A stretch of 64,000 bases of DNA from Sulfitobacter litoralis (GCF_900103185.1 NZ_FNJD01000004.1:1-64000), one strand, 5' to 3'; shown: positions 35,804 through 49,195, numbered from the stretch's first letter. The notes: a model not told the origin generated them from the sequence alone. Translations and numbers: made by a program.

Positions 35804-38173
35804 ATGATGCACAACGACAGGTGGAATAAACCCACTGAGACAGCGGTTTTCACTCCTTTTGCGAAATCCCTTCGGGGTGCTTCGTTTTGCGTAATGTTAT
35901 CAGTCGCTTGGCTGGTGCCAGCGCCACATGCCGATGCGCAGAGCTATCAGTTTAATACGGTTCAGATCGACGGCAACGAACGCATCGGTGACAGCGCCAT
36001 TCTTGGTCAGGCCGGAATCGCACGCGGACGCGCCATTAGCGCGGGTGAATTAAACGACGCTTATCAGAAATTGCAGGCGTCCGGCCTGTTCGAAAGCGTC
36101 GCCATCGAACCTCGGGGCGGCACGCTGGTCATCACCGTGGTGGAATTCCCCACGATCAACCGCATCAGCTTTGAAGGCAACGCGCGTATCGACGACGAAG
36201 CGCTGGCATCGGTTGTCGATTCAGACGAACGCCGTGTCTTCAATCCGACCCAAGCGGAAAAAGACGCAAACGCCATTGCCCAAGCCTATAGCAACGACGG
36301 CCGCATTGCTGCCCGTGTTCAGCCCAAGGTCATCAAGCGCGACCAGAACCGCGTCGATCTGGTTTTCGAAGTCTTCGAAGGTGACAACGTCGAGATCGAG
36401 CGTCTTAGCTTTGTTGGCAACCGCGAGTATTCCGACCGGCGTCTGCGCCGTGTTCTGGGGACCAAGCAGGCCGGCCTTTTCCGTCGTCTGATCAAACGTG
36501 ATACATTTGTTCCCGAACGCATCGAAGCTGACCAGCAGATGCTACGTGATTTCTATTTGTCACGCGGCTATGTCGATATGCGTATTGCCGCGGCGAACGC
36601 GCAGCTTACCCAAGAGCGTGACGGGTATTTCGTACAGTTCAATGTCCAAGAGGGGCAGCAGTTCAAATTTGGCGAACTCACCGTTACCTCGACAATCAAT
36701 GGCGTGAATGCGGATGATTACCGTGGTGTGGTCAAAACCAAGTCGGGTGCCGTTTATTCTCCGTCGCTGGTGGAAACCGACATCGCGCGGATGGAACGCA
36801 AAGCCATTCGTGATGGCGTCGACTTTCTTCGTGTCGAACCTGTGATCACCCGCAACGATCGCGATCTCACGTTGAATGTGGAATACCGCATTTCACGGGG
36901 TCCGCGCGTTTTTGTTGAACGGATCGATATCGAAGGCAACACCACCACGCTTGACCGTGTTATTCGCCGACAGTTTGACAGCGTTGAGGGCGACCCGTTC
37001 AACCCACGCGAGATCCGTGAAAGCGCGGAGCGTATCCGTGCCCTTGGCTATTTCGAAGGTGCCGAAGTCAACGCCCGCGAGGGGTCTTCCCCCGAACAGG
37101 TCGTGGTCGACGTGAATGTCGTTGAACAGCCTACAGGCTCGCTGAATTTCGGTGGTTCATTCTCGTCCAGCGACGGGATCGGTATCGCGGTTAGCTTTGC
37201 GGAGGATAACTTCCTTGGGCGCGGCCAAAAACTGAAGCTCACCGTAAGCACCGCCGAAGCCGCGCAGCGCTATGGGTTCAGCTTTGTAGAACCCAGCCTG
37301 CTGGGTCGCGACGTCGCATTCGGGCTGAACCTCGATTATGCCGAAACCAGCTCGTCCTATAACTCATTCGACACAGAGCGTATCGTTGTGCAGCCAACGC
37401 TGTCTTTCCCCGTCAGTGAAAACGGGCGCTTGGGGCTCAACTATACCTACGACGATCTCGAGATGTCCGCGCGTGACGACACCACTACGGGTTTTGTTGT
37501 TGCAAATGACATTGCGGCGGGCCGTCAGGTGACGTCTTCGGTCGGCTATAACTACAACTATGATACCCGTCGCGCCGGTTTGGACCCGACCTCGGGCGTT
37601 TTGCTGCAGTTCGGTCAGGATTTTGCAGGCATCGGTGGTGACACCAAGTTTGTAAAAACCACAGCCAAGGCCATCGGTGAAAAACGCATCTTCAACGAAG
37701 AGGTGACATTGCGCGCCACGCTGCAAGGTGGCGCACTGGCATGGAGCGAAGGCAACAACCGCGTGTCAGACCGTTTTGTGATCGGTCCTTCGATCATGCG
37801 TGGTTTTGAAACAGGCGGCATTGGCCCGCGCGATCAAAGCAACGGGTCGGACGACTCGATTGGCGGTAACCTGTTTGTCGTCGGTAGCTTAGAGGCGGAA
37901 TTCCCGCTGGGGCTGCCCGAGGAATACGGGATCAGCGGCGGCGTTTTCTATGACGTCGGTAATGTCTGGAACCTGGATGATGTAGCAACCAGCTTTGAAG
38001 GGCGGAACGGAATTATCGTTGGTGAATCGGGGTCGTTCCGCCATGTGATCGGGGTCTCGCTCTTTTGGGATACACCGGTCGGTCCTTTGCAATTCAACAT
38101 GTCTAAAGCGTTGAAAAAAGAAGACTACGACGAAGAACAGAAGTTCGAAGTGACCCTGCGGACTGACTTCTGA
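35804..38173 (+). CDS. bamA: outer membrane protein assembly factor BamA
   Basis: BamA inserts beta-barrel proteins into the outer membrane. The 789-residue protein has a signal peptide cut after PHADAQ (around residue 46), five POTRA domains (about 48-425, each with the VxxIxIxGN pattern, e.g. IDGNERIGDSAI and IEGNTTTLDRVI), and a C-terminal 16-strand barrel (from about 450) ending in the expected phenylalanine (LRTDF). An unusually long N-terminal region precedes the signal helix, so a start slightly downstream is possible. The ompH, fabZ and lpx genes follow in the classical order. Confidence 0.97.
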   Translation: MMHNDRWNKPTETAVFTPFAKSLRGASFCVMLSVAWLVPAPHADAQSYQFNTVQIDGNERIGDSAILGQAGIARGRAISAGELNDAYQKLQASGLFESVAIEPRGGTLVITVVEFPTINRISFEGNARIDDEALASVVDSDERRVFNPTQAEKDANAIAQAYSNDGRIAARVQPKVIKRDQNRVDLVFEVFEGDNVEIERLSFVGNREYSDRRLRRVLGTKQAGLFRRLIKRDTFVPERIEADQQMLRDFYLSRGYVDMRIAAANAQLTQERDGYFVQFNVQEGQQFKFGELTVTSTINGVNADDYRGVVKTKSGAVYSPSLVETDIARMERKAIRDGVDFLRVEPVITRNDRDLTLNVEYRISRGPRVFVERIDIEGNTTTLDRVIRRQFDSVEGDPFNPREIRESAERIRALGYFEGAEVNAREGSSPEQVVVDVNVVEQPTGSLNFGGSFSSSDGIGIAVSFAEDNFLGRGQKLKLTVSTAEAAQRYGFSFVEPSLLGRDVAFGLNLDYAETSSSYNSFDTERIVVQPTLSFPVSENGRLGLNYTYDDLEMSARDDTTTGFVVANDIAAGRQVTSSVGYNYNYDTRRAGLDPTSGVLLQFGQDFAGIGGDTKFVKTTAKAIGEKRIFNEEVTLRATLQGGALAWSEGNNRVSDRFVIGPSIMRGFETGGIGPRDQSNGSDDSIGGNLFVVGSLEAEFPLGLPEEYGISGGVFYDVGNVWNLDDVATSFEGRNGIIVGESGSFRHVIGVSLFWDTPVGPLQFNMSKALKKEDYDEEQKFEVTLRTDF

Positions 38174-38180
38174 GGTCAAT

Positions 38181-38732
38181 ATGAAGCTGCGGGCACTCTT
38201 GATCTGCCTTCTGCCGGTGCTGCCCCTTGGGGCGGTGCCGGTTTTTGCACAGCAACAGGCTGAACGCCGCTTGGTGCAAAGCCCGATCCTGACCATCGAT
38301 TCCGACCGCGTCTTTACCGAAAGCGCCTTTGGTTTGCGCGTCGCGGACGACGTCGAAACCCAAAGCGCTGAAATCTCTGCCGAGAACCGCCTTATAGAGG
38401 CGGATTTGAAGGCCGAAGAACGCAAGCTAACGGACCAGCGGAGCAAGCTTAGTCCCGATGCCTTCAGCGGACTTGCAGATGCATTTGATGAAAAAGTTCA
38501 GAAAACCCGAGCGTCTCAGGCAGCCAAGGGGCGTGCACTGAATGAGCTGGTCGAAAAAGAGCGCCACGTGTTTCTGGCCGCGGCAGGACCGGTGTTGGAA
38601 CAAATGATGCGCGAAGCAGGGGCCGCTGTAATCCTTGAGCGTCGGTCAGTCTTTGTCAGCGCCAACGCCATCGACATCACCGACGAGGCCATCGAACGGC
38701 TGGATGCGTCGGTCGGCAGCGGCAAGAACTGA
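38181..38732 (+). CDS. OmpH/Skp-family periplasmic chaperone
   Basis: Skp-like proteins hold unfolded outer-membrane proteins in the periplasm on their way to BamA. The 183-residue protein has a signal peptide (MKLRALLICLLPVLPLGAVPVFA), a short beta segment (ILTIDSDRVFTESAFG) and a long charged coiled-coil region, then AGAAVILERRSVFVSANAIDIT, which closes the family fold. It starts 7 bases after bamA. Confidence 0.93.
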   Translation: MKLRALLICLLPVLPLGAVPVFAQQQAERRLVQSPILTIDSDRVFTESAFGLRVADDVETQSAEISAENRLIEADLKAEERKLTDQRSKLSPDAFSGLADAFDEKVQKTRASQAAKGRALNELVEKERHVFLAAAGPVLEQMMREAGAAVILERRSVFVSANAIDITDEAIERLDASVGSGKN

Positions 38733-38800
38733 TCCCCCCGCTTGCCCATGGCGGCCAGAATTGGTAGCCACAATACAGCTTTTAACAGACAGGACATGCA

Positions 38801-39259
38801 ATGACCGACACCCTGCCAACTGCCGATATCCAGATGATCCAACGGATCATTCCGCACCGCTATCCCTTTTTGCTGGTCGATAAAGTGGTCGATATCCAAG
38901 GCACGCAAAGCGCCGTCGGGATCAAGAACGTCACGATGAACGAACCGCATTTTCAGGGGCATTTTCCCGGTATGCCAATCATGCCTGGCGTCACCATCGT
39001 CGAAGCCATGGCGCAGACTGCGGCTGTGATGGTTGGCGTCACGCTCGAAATGGCGGACAAGGACATGAAGGTTTATTTCATGGCCATCGACAAGTGCAAA
39101 TTCCGCCGCAAGGTCATTCCCGGGGACGTCGTCCGGATGGAGCTGACCACCCTGCGCGGCAAGCCGGGCGGCAAGGTCTGGAAGTTCGGCGGCGTCGCGT
39201 CGGTCGAGGGTGAGATGGCCGCTGAAGTTGAATTTACAGCGATGATGGACCTGTCCTGA
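38801..39259 (+). CDS. fabZ: 3-hydroxyacyl-ACP dehydratase FabZ
   Basis: FabZ dehydrates 3-hydroxyacyl-ACP in fatty acid elongation. The 152-residue hot-dog protein has the catalytic histidine and glutamate at His54 and Glu68 in [18 protein letters not shown]. Its stop overlaps the lpxA start by one base (TGATG). FabZ competes with LpxA for the hydroxyacyl-ACP pool, and the coupling of the genes reflects this balance. Confidence 0.97.
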   Translation: MTDTLPTADIQMIQRIIPHRYPFLLVDKVVDIQGTQSAVGIKNVTMNEPHFQGHFPGMPIMPGVTIVEAMAQTAAVMVGVTLEMADKDMKVYFMAIDKCKFRRKVIPGDVVRMELTTLRGKPGGKVWKFGGVASVEGEMAAEVEFTAMMDLS

Positions 39260-40041
39260 TGGGCAATGTCCACCCAAGTGCGGTGATCGAAGAGGGCGCG
39301 CAGATTGCGGCCTCTGCCAAGGTTGGTCCGTTCTGCGTGATCGGGTCCCAGGTCGTGCTGCAGGACGACGTGGAGGTGAAATCCCACGCTATCGTCACCG
39401 GCGACACGGAAGTTGGTGAAGGCACGGTGATCTTTTCGTTCGCGGTGATCGGCGAAATCCCTCAAGACCTTAAGTTCAAGGGGGAAACCAGCCGGCTGGT
39501 GATCGGGAAACGCAACCGGATTCGTGAACATGTCACCATGAACGGCGGGACCGAAGGTGGGGGTGGCCTGACCAAGATCGGCGACGACGGGCTGTTCATG
39601 GCAGGCTGTCACATTGCACACGACGCGATCCTTGGCGATCGGGTGATCGTGGTGAACAATGCCGCCGTGGCAGGGCATTGCATCATTGAAGACGACGTAC
39701 TGATCGGCGGGCTTGCGGGTATCCACCAGTTCGTGCGCATCGGGCGTGGCGCTATTATCGGTGCCGTGACGATGGTGACCAATGACGTGATCCCCTACGG
39801 GCTGGTGCAAGCGCCGCGTGGCGTGCTGGACGGGTTGAACCTTGTCGGGCTCAAACGGCGCGGTGTCACCCGCGCGGATATCACAGCGTTGCGGGCGGCG
39901 TTTCAGATGCTGGCGCAGGGCGAGGGCACTTTCCACGACCGCGCACGCCGCTTGGGCGAGGAAACCGGCAGCGATTACGTGCGCGAGATCGTCGACTTCG
40001 TTCTCGCCGACACAGGTCGCCATTTTCTGACGCCGGGTTGA
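39259..40041 (+). CDS. lpxA: UDP-N-acetylglucosamine O-acyltransferase
   Basis: LpxA transfers a hydroxyacyl chain to UDP-GlcNAc, the first step of lipid A synthesis. The 260-residue protein is a left-handed parallel beta-helix of hexapeptide repeats (VHPSAVIEEGAQI, VKSHAIVTGDTEVGEG, VTNDVIPYGLV). The catalytic histidine lies in GCHIAHDAILGD. It is coupled to fabZ upstream, and its stop overlaps the lpxI start. Confidence 0.97.
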   Translation: MGNVHPSAVIEEGAQIAASAKVGPFCVIGSQVVLQDDVEVKSHAIVTGDTEVGEGTVIFSFAVIGEIPQDLKFKGETSRLVIGKRNRIREHVTMNGGTEGGGGLTKIGDDGLFMAGCHIAHDAILGDRVIVVNNAAVAGHCIIEDDVLIGGLAGIHQFVRIGRGAIIGAVTMVTNDVIPYGLVQAPRGVLDGLNLVGLKRRGVTRADITALRAAFQMLAQGEGTFHDRARRLGEETGSDYVREIVDFVLADTGRHFLTPG

Positions 40042-40832
40042 TGCTGGCGCTGATCGCAGGGGGCGGCGGACTGCCTCAACGGGTGGTGTCATCTCTGTCC
40101 GACGCGCCTTTGGTTTGCGCCTACGAGGGGACTGCACCAGTGGGGCTGGTGCCCGATCTTGGGTTTCGGCTTGAGACGCTTGGCAGCCTTTTGGTTACGC
40201 TTCGCACGCGCGGCATCACGCGGGTTTGTTTCTGTGGCGCGGTTACACGCCCGTCGTTCGATCCTTCAAAGCTTGATGCCGCAACGCTGCCTTTGGTGCC
40301 GGCGTTCCAAAAGGCGCTTGCCGCTGGTGATGACGGTGCCTTGCGCGCCTTGGTTGATATCTTCGAGACAGCGGGCTTTGACGTTGTAGCCGCACATGAA
40401 CTAGTGCCTGACCTGATGGCAGGCGAAGGCGTATTCAGCCAGCGTCAGCCGGATGCGCAGATGAATGACGACGCCGCCCGCGGTGCCGCGTTGGTACGTT
40501 GTCTCGCCCCGATGGATGTCGGCCAATGTTGCGTTGTCGGCCAAGGGCAGGTCATGGGCATAGAGACGATCGGCGGGACCGATCACCTGCTGTCTACGTT
40601 GCCCACACGCGCGCGTGGCGTTGATGCAATCCTGTTCAAAGGACCGAAACCGGGCCAGAGCCATCTGGTTGATATGCCAACCATTGGCCCGGACACGCTG
40701 CGCCGCGCCCATGAGGCAGGGCTGTCAGGGGTGGTGATCGAAGCCGGTGCCCTGATCGTGCTTGAACCCGAGGTTTGCGTGAGGCTGGCAGATGAAGTGA
40801 ACCTCGTACTATGGGCTAGGACCGCAGGATGA
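40041..40832 (+). CDS. lpxI: UDP-2,3-diacylglucosamine pyrophosphatase LpxI
   Basis: LpxI hydrolyses UDP-2,3-diacylglucosamine and does the step done by LpxH in gammaproteobacteria. The 263-residue protein starts MLALIAGGGGLPQRVV and contains GVTRP-like FCGAVTRPSFDPSKLD, DDGALRALVDIFE, GIETIGGTD and VDAILFKGPKPGQSH, all known from LpxI. The ATG at 40041 overlaps the lpxA stop (TGATG). It overlaps lpxB by 4 bases. Confidence 0.95.
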   Translation: MLALIAGGGGLPQRVVSSLSDAPLVCAYEGTAPVGLVPDLGFRLETLGSLLVTLRTRGITRVCFCGAVTRPSFDPSKLDAATLPLVPAFQKALAAGDDGALRALVDIFETAGFDVVAAHELVPDLMAGEGVFSQRQPDAQMNDDAARGAALVRCLAPMDVGQCCVVGQGQVMGIETIGGTDHLLSTLPTRARGVDAILFKGPKPGQSHLVDMPTIGPDTLRRAHEAGLSGVVIEAGALIVLEPEVCVRLADEVNLVLWARTAG

Positions 40833-41980
40833 AGGTGTTTATCGTCGCGGGTGAACCGTCGGGCGACCGTCTGGGGGGCGCGTTGATGGCGGGACTAAAG
40901 TCGCTGCGCCCTGACATCACATTCGAAGGGATCGGTGGGACGGATATGGCGGCCGAGGGGCTGACCAGCCGTTTCGACATGTCGGAACTGTCGGTCATGG
41001 GGATCGCCGAGGTTTTGCCCAAGTACAGATCACTGATGGCACGGATCAACGAGACGGCGCAGGCCGTCGTGGACGCCAAGCCCGATGTGATGATCACCAT
41101 CGACAGCCCCGATTTCTCGCTCCGCGTGGCCAAGCGGGTTAAGGCCGTGTCGACGATCCGTACCGTGCATTACGTAGCTCCGACGGTCTGGGCATGGCGC
41201 CCCGGTCGGGCCAAAAAGATGGCGCAATATATCGACCACGTGCTCGCGCTTTTCCCCTTCGAGCCCCCGTTGATGGAGGCCGAAGGCATGGCCTGTGATT
41301 TCGTCGGTCATCCGGTGGTCGGAGAAAAAATCGCATCGCACCGTGAAGCCGCTGCATTCCGGCAGGCCCATGAGATTGGTGACGCCCCCCTGCTTTTGGT
41401 GCTGCCAGGCTCGCGCCGGTCAGAGGTGGCGCGGCTGTCGGGCGTCTTTGGCGACGCCGTCGCGGGCTTTGCCCACACGCATCCCGACGCACGGGTCGTC
41501 ATTCCTGCGGCAGGTCCTGTCGCCGAAGCGGTGATCGCACAGACCAAAGACTGGGCCGTGCGCCCCATCGTCCTTGACCCGCGCGTCGGGACGCGTGCAG
41601 GCAGTGCCGCGATGAAACGCGCAGCCTTTGCTGCGGCCGATGTCGCTTTAGCGGCCTCTGGGACTGTCTCGCTGGAACTGGCGGCGGCGTCTTTGCCTAT
41701 GGTGATCGCCTATCGGATGAACTGGCTCAGCTTCCGTCTGATCAAGGCGATGGCGCTGATTGATACAGTAACGCTGGTGAACCTCGTCTCTGACACGCGG
41801 GTGGTGCCGGAATTTCTAGGCCCCGATTGCACGCCCCAAAAGATCGCCGGCGGTTTGGAGCATGTCTTTGCCCATCCCGAAGAACAAAAAGACGCTATGG
41901 CGCTAACGATGGAGCGTCTAGGCAAGGGCGGCGACGCACCTGGCCTACGCGCAGCGCGAGCGGTTCTGTCGCGGTTGTAA
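40829..41980 (+). CDS. lpxB: lipid-A-disaccharide synthase
   Basis: LpxB joins UDP-diacylglucosamine and lipid X into the disaccharide core of lipid A. The 383-residue glycosyltransferase shows VAGEPSGDRLGGALM at the start, IDSPDFSLRVAKR, and the C-terminal LAASGTVSLELAAASLPMVIAYR. It overlaps lpxI by 4 bases (ATGA) and is the last gene of the cluster; two tandem hairpins follow. Confidence 0.97.
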   Translation: MKVFIVAGEPSGDRLGGALMAGLKSLRPDITFEGIGGTDMAAEGLTSRFDMSELSVMGIAEVLPKYRSLMARINETAQAVVDAKPDVMITIDSPDFSLRVAKRVKAVSTIRTVHYVAPTVWAWRPGRAKKMAQYIDHVLALFPFEPPLMEAEGMACDFVGHPVVGEKIASHREAAAFRQAHEIGDAPLLLVLPGSRRSEVARLSGVFGDAVAGFAHTHPDARVVIPAAGPVAEAVIAQTKDWAVRPIVLDPRVGTRAGSAAMKRAAFAAADVALAASGTVSLELAAASLPMVIAYRMNWLSFRLIKAMALIDTVTLVNLVSDTRVVPEFLGPDCTPQKIAGGLEHVFAHPEEQKDAMALTMERLGKGGDAPGLRAARAVLSRL

Positions 41981-42006
41981 GCCTGAAGACTGACTTGTGA
42001 GCAAAA

Positions 42007-42059
42007 TGAGGGGCGCAGCCCCTCAAACTCACGACACAAATGAGGGGCTCCGCCCCTCA
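42007..42059. repeat. two tandem near-identical hairpins
   Basis: The unit TGAGGGGC-nnn-GCCCCTCAAACTC occurs twice, with starts at 42007 and 42041, 34 bases apart; loops are GCA and TCC. Each has an 8-bp perfect stem. They lie between the convergent genes lpxB and mnmA and can act as a terminator in both directions. The near-identical copies suggest a dispersed palindromic repeat rather than an ordinary terminator. Confidence 0.7.
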
Positions 42060-42093
42060 AACTCCCCGGGATTTTAAGCCATTTGGAAGGGGT

Positions 42094-43236
42094 TCAGCCC
42101 TTGTGGATCCAGCCGCCGCCGAAAATACGGGTGCTTTCGGGGTCGTAGAACACACAGGCCTGACCGGGGGAAATGCCTTCCTCGGGGGTGAGCAGCTCTA
42201 CCGTGGCTTCGGTATCAGAGATGGGGCGCAGAATTGCATCAATGGGCGGGCGCGTTGAGCGGACACGCACGGCAATGGGCCATTCGGACTGGGACATTAA
42301 CGGGGTTTCACCCAACCAGTTGATCTCTCTTACAGGGACGGTGCGGGTGGCCAGCATCGATTTTGGCCCCACGATGACCTGCCCCTTATCCGCGTCAAGC
42401 TTAACCACGTAAAGCGGGTCGGCCAACCCGCCGATACCAAGCCCGCGACGTTGCCCGATGGTATAATTAATCACCCCGTCATGCCGGGCAAGTACAGTGC
42501 CATCAGTATCGACAATATCACCGGGATTGGCCGCTTCGGGGCGCAGCTTGCGGATCACTGACGCATAATCGCCATTTGGGACAAAGCAGATATCCTGGCT
42601 GTCCGGTTTGTCCGCAACGCTAAGGCCGTATTTTGCGGCAAGCGCCCGTGTGTCATTCTTGGAGGGCAGGTGCCCTAGGGGAAAGCGCAGATAATCGAGC
42701 TGTTCGGGCGTGGTGGAGAACAAAAAATAGCTTTGATCGCGGTTGGCATCTGCCGCACAATGCAGTTCGGCCCCGTCTGCCCCCATCTTGCGTTGGATGT
42801 AGTGACCAGTGGCCATGCAATCGGCGTCCAGATCCTTGGCTGTTTCCAGCAGGTCCTTGAATTTGACCCGTTCGTTACAGCGGATGCAGGGCACCGGCGT
42901 GGCACCCCCCAGATAGCTGTCAGCAAATTCGTCGATCACCGCATCCTTGAACACGTTTTCATAGTCGAGCACGTAATGTGGAAAACCCATGGATTCCGCG
43001 ACGCGGCGCGCGTCATGGATATCGATCCCGGCACAACACGCCCCTTTGCGCGCCAGCGCGGCACCGTGGTCGTAAAGCTGTAGCGTAACCCCGACGACAT
43101 CATAGCCTTCCTCGGCCAGCATCGCGGCCACGACAGAACTATCGACGCCACCAGACATCGCCACAACGACGCGGGTGTCGGCAGGGGCTTTTGCAAAGCC
43201 CAACGAATTGAGCGGCGGGGTGCGGTCAAGCGGCAT
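42094..43236 (-). CDS. mnmA: tRNA 2-thiouridylase MnmA
   Basis: MnmA thiolates uridine 34 of tRNAs for Lys, Glu and Gln. The 380-residue protein has the PP-loop SGGVDSS near residue 28, the catalytic cysteines in [12 protein letters not shown] and [11 protein letters not shown], and [10 protein letters not shown] prefer the ATG at 43236 because GGAG lies 7 bases before it; another in-frame ATG at 43242 is too close to that site. It is convergent with lpxB. Confidence 0.95.
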   Translation of the reverse strand: MPLDRTPPLNSLGFAKAPADTRVVVAMSGGVDSSVVAAMLAEEGYDVVGVTLQLYDHGAALARKGACCAGIDIHDARRVAESMGFPHYVLDYENVFKDAVIDEFADSYLGGATPVPCIRCNERVKFKDLLETAKDLDADCMATGHYIQRKMGADGAELHCAADANRDQSYFLFSTTPEQLDYLRFPLGHLPSKNDTRALAAKYGLSVADKPDSQDICFVPNGDYASVIRKLRPEAANPGDIVDTDGTVLARHDGVINYTIGQRRGLGIGGLADPLYVVKLDADKGQVIVGPKSMLATRTVPVREINWLGETPLMSQSEWPIAVRVRSTRPPIDAILRPISDTEATVELLTPEEGISPGQACVFYDPESTRIFGGGWIHKG

Positions 43237-43299
43237 GGTCATACTCCGGGAGGTTTGAGGCTTAATATAGGAAAATTGACGATACTCTCAAGGGGTGAC

Positions 43300-43315
43300 T
43301 TCACCAGTCGTTAAC
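43300..43315 (+). promoter_or_regulatory. degenerate CtrA-like site upstream of sciP
   Basis: TTCA-N7-TTAA followed by C, with the better half inside GTTAAC, resembles the CtrA consensus TTAA-N7-TTAA with one mismatch. It stands 70 bases before the sciP start. A single imperfect site may be chance. Confidence 0.3.
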
Positions 43316-43384
43316 GCGCCGCGACCTAGCTTGCACGCGATATGACCGGTCGCGTGGCCGGCGTTGGTAAGGGGTAGAAAGGGA

Positions 43385-43669
43385 ATGATTGTGTATCTGA
43401 AAAAAGTGGGACGTCCCAGAGCTGTGACATTGCCCGACGGGTCCAGTTTTAGCCTCGCTGATCTGCCCGACTGTAACACACGCCGCTGGGTGGCATCGCG
43501 CAAAGCCGCCGTGGTGCGCGGCGTTCTATATGGGTTGATCACCGAAGCTGACGCAGAAGAACGATACGGGGTGGGACGCGATGAATTTGTGGAATGGGTA
43601 CGTGCTGTTTCTGATCATGGGGAAACGGCGTTGCGCGCCACAGCGCTACAAAAGTATAGACAACTTTAA
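43385..43669 (+). CDS. sciP: SciP/DUF1153 cell-cycle regulator
   Basis: SciP is a small DNA-binding protein that in Caulobacter inhibits CtrA-activated promoters. The 94-residue protein belongs to DUF1153: GRPRAVTLPDG, LADLPDCNTRRWVASRKAAVV, the helix-turn-helix around GLITEADAEERYGVGRDEFVEW, and the C-terminal ALRATALQKYRQL. The neighbouring ctrA gene supports the assignment. I chose the ATG at 43385 (MIVYLKKVGRPRA), as upstream codons lack a ribosome site. Confidence 0.92.
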   Translation: MIVYLKKVGRPRAVTLPDGSSFSLADLPDCNTRRWVASRKAAVVRGVLYGLITEADAEERYGVGRDEFVEWVRAVSDHGETALRATALQKYRQL

Positions 43670-43696
43670 GTTGCTAGCTTAACTATTTAAGCACTA

Positions 43697-43711
43697 TTAA
43701 CGAGTGGTTAA
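43697..43711 (+). promoter_or_regulatory. perfect CtrA-binding site in front of ctrA
   Basis: TTAA-CGAGTGG-TTAA matches the CtrA consensus TTAA-N7-TTAA exactly. It lies 55 bases before the ctrA start. Further TTAA half-sites stand at 43666, 43679 and 43687, so the whole 46-base stretch is a dense cluster. Autoregulation of ctrA is the obvious inference. Confidence 0.7.
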
Positions 43712-43765
43712 ACCTTTTTGGTCACGGTGCATATTACACCCAATTCATTTAAGCGGAGTGAGAAA

Positions 43766-44485
43766 ATGCGAATACTGCTGGTTGAAGATGACCCAACCAC
43801 GTCCAAGAGCATCGAGCTGATGCTGACCCATGCCAATCTCAACACCTATACCACCGACCTTGGGGAGGAAGGGATCGATCTGGCGAAACTGTATGACTAC
43901 GACCTTATCCTGCTTGATCTGGATCTGCCCGATATGAATGGGCACGACGTCTTGCGGCAATTACGCCTGAGCAAGATTGAGACGCCCATTTTGATCCTCT
44001 CGGGCTCTGATGATACAGAAAACAAGATCAAAGGGTTTGGATTTGGCGCGGATGATTATCTGACCAAACCGTTCCACCGGGAAGAGCTTGTCGCCCGTAT
44101 TCACGCGATCATCCGTAGGTCCAAGGGCCATTCGCAGTCCGTCATTAATGTCGGACGGGTGTCAGTTAACCTTGACGCCAAGTCGGTGACCGTGGCGGGC
44201 AAACCGGTCCATCTTACGGGCAAGGAATATCAGATGTTCGAGCTTTTGAGTCTGCGCAAAGGGTCCACATTGACGAAAGAAATGTTTTTGAACCATCTTT
44301 ACGGGGGAATGGACGAGCCGGAGTTGAAAATCATCGATGTTTTTATCTGCAAATTGCGTAAAAAGCTGAACATTGCGACCGGAGGAGAAAACTATATCGA
44401 GACGGTCTGGGGCCGTGGCTATGTGCTGCGCGATCCGATCAGCATGGGCTTCCCCGAACCGGAGAGATTGGCGGTTGGCGGCTAG
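43766..44485 (+). CDS. ctrA: cell-cycle response regulator CtrA
   Basis: CtrA is the OmpR-type master regulator of alphaproteobacteria; in Rhodobacterales it controls motility, gene transfer agents and related functions. The 239-residue protein has a receiver domain with the acidic pocket (ED-D at 7-9), the phosphorylated aspartate at residue 51 in [13 protein letters not shown], and a conserved Lys in DDYLTKPF. The C-terminal winged helix contains [14 protein letters not shown] and [13 protein letters not shown]. The end is GG instead of the Ala-Ala degron of Caulobacter. GGAG 9 bases upstream supports the ATG at 43766. Confidence 0.97.
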   Translation: MRILLVEDDPTTSKSIELMLTHANLNTYTTDLGEEGIDLAKLYDYDLILLDLDLPDMNGHDVLRQLRLSKIETPILILSGSDDTENKIKGFGFGADDYLTKPFHREELVARIHAIIRRSKGHSQSVINVGRVSVNLDAKSVTVAGKPVHLTGKEYQMFELLSLRKGSTLTKEMFLNHLYGGMDEPELKIIDVFICKLRKKLNIATGGENYIETVWGRGYVLRDPISMGFPEPERLAVGG

Positions 44486-44498
44486 TCACTCAAGTTAG

Positions 44499-48778
<4,280 letters not shown>

Positions 48779-48876
48779 CGGGTAGATCCCATTTTGTTCT
48801 CCTTTCTTCTCATAAAGTTCTTTACACGGGAGCGTGAAAATGAGAACAAATAGGCAACGGAAACGGGAGAACGCAC

Positions 48877-49005
48877 ATGACCACGATCCTTACAGTCAAA
48901 GCCATTGCTAAACGGTCGAAAGACACGCTGTTGCAAGACGCCGCAGGGGCGGCTGCCTTGGTTGTTATTCTCGTGGTCGGCCTGCACCTTCCCGCCTTCG
49001 TTTGA
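48877..49005 (+). CDS. small single-pass membrane protein, 42 aa
   Basis: A 42-codon frame begins MTTILTVKAIAKRSKD, followed by one hydrophobic helix (GAAALVVILVVGLHLPAF). GGGAGA lies 8 bases before the ATG. No family is recognised. Upstream (48794-48849) is an inverted repeat with arms TTGTTCTC and GAGAACAA, which may be part of its control region. Confidence 0.62.
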   Translation: MTTILTVKAIAKRSKDTLLQDAAGAAALVVILVVGLHLPAFV

Positions 49006-49061
49006 CTTCTGCCTGCGTACCCCGTGTCGTTTTGATCTAGCCCGCGCATCTGTCCCAAACT

Positions 49062-49148
49062 TTATGCGTTGGCGAAGTCCGCAATATCTTCGTCCCAGTG
49101 CCAGAGTTGTCCCCTCTGACGCGGATCAAAACGAGCCTTCACGGTCAT
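49062..49148 (-). CDS. possible 28-aa peptide
   Basis: This short minus-strand frame encodes MTVKARFDPRQRGQLWHW followed by an acidic end (DEDIADFANA). AAGG stands at a reasonable distance before the ATG. The composition looks protein-like, but the length is too small for a firm call and the frame lies inside the 3' region of the plus-strand transcript. It could equally be chance or a decayed gene end. Confidence 0.28.
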   Translation of the reverse strand: MTVKARFDPRQRGQLWHWDEDIADFANA

Positions 49149-49158
49149 CGCAACCTTG

Positions 49159-49195
49159 CGCCGCCATCCTATCGGGATGTGCGGCGTTTTTTTTT
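49159..49195 (+). terminator. rho-independent terminator with nine T
   Basis: The stem CGCCGCCATCC/GGATGTGCGGCG (one bulge) is followed by nine T bases. It is the clearest terminator of the window and probably ends the transcript of ligA-recG and the 42-codon gene. Confidence 0.9.
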
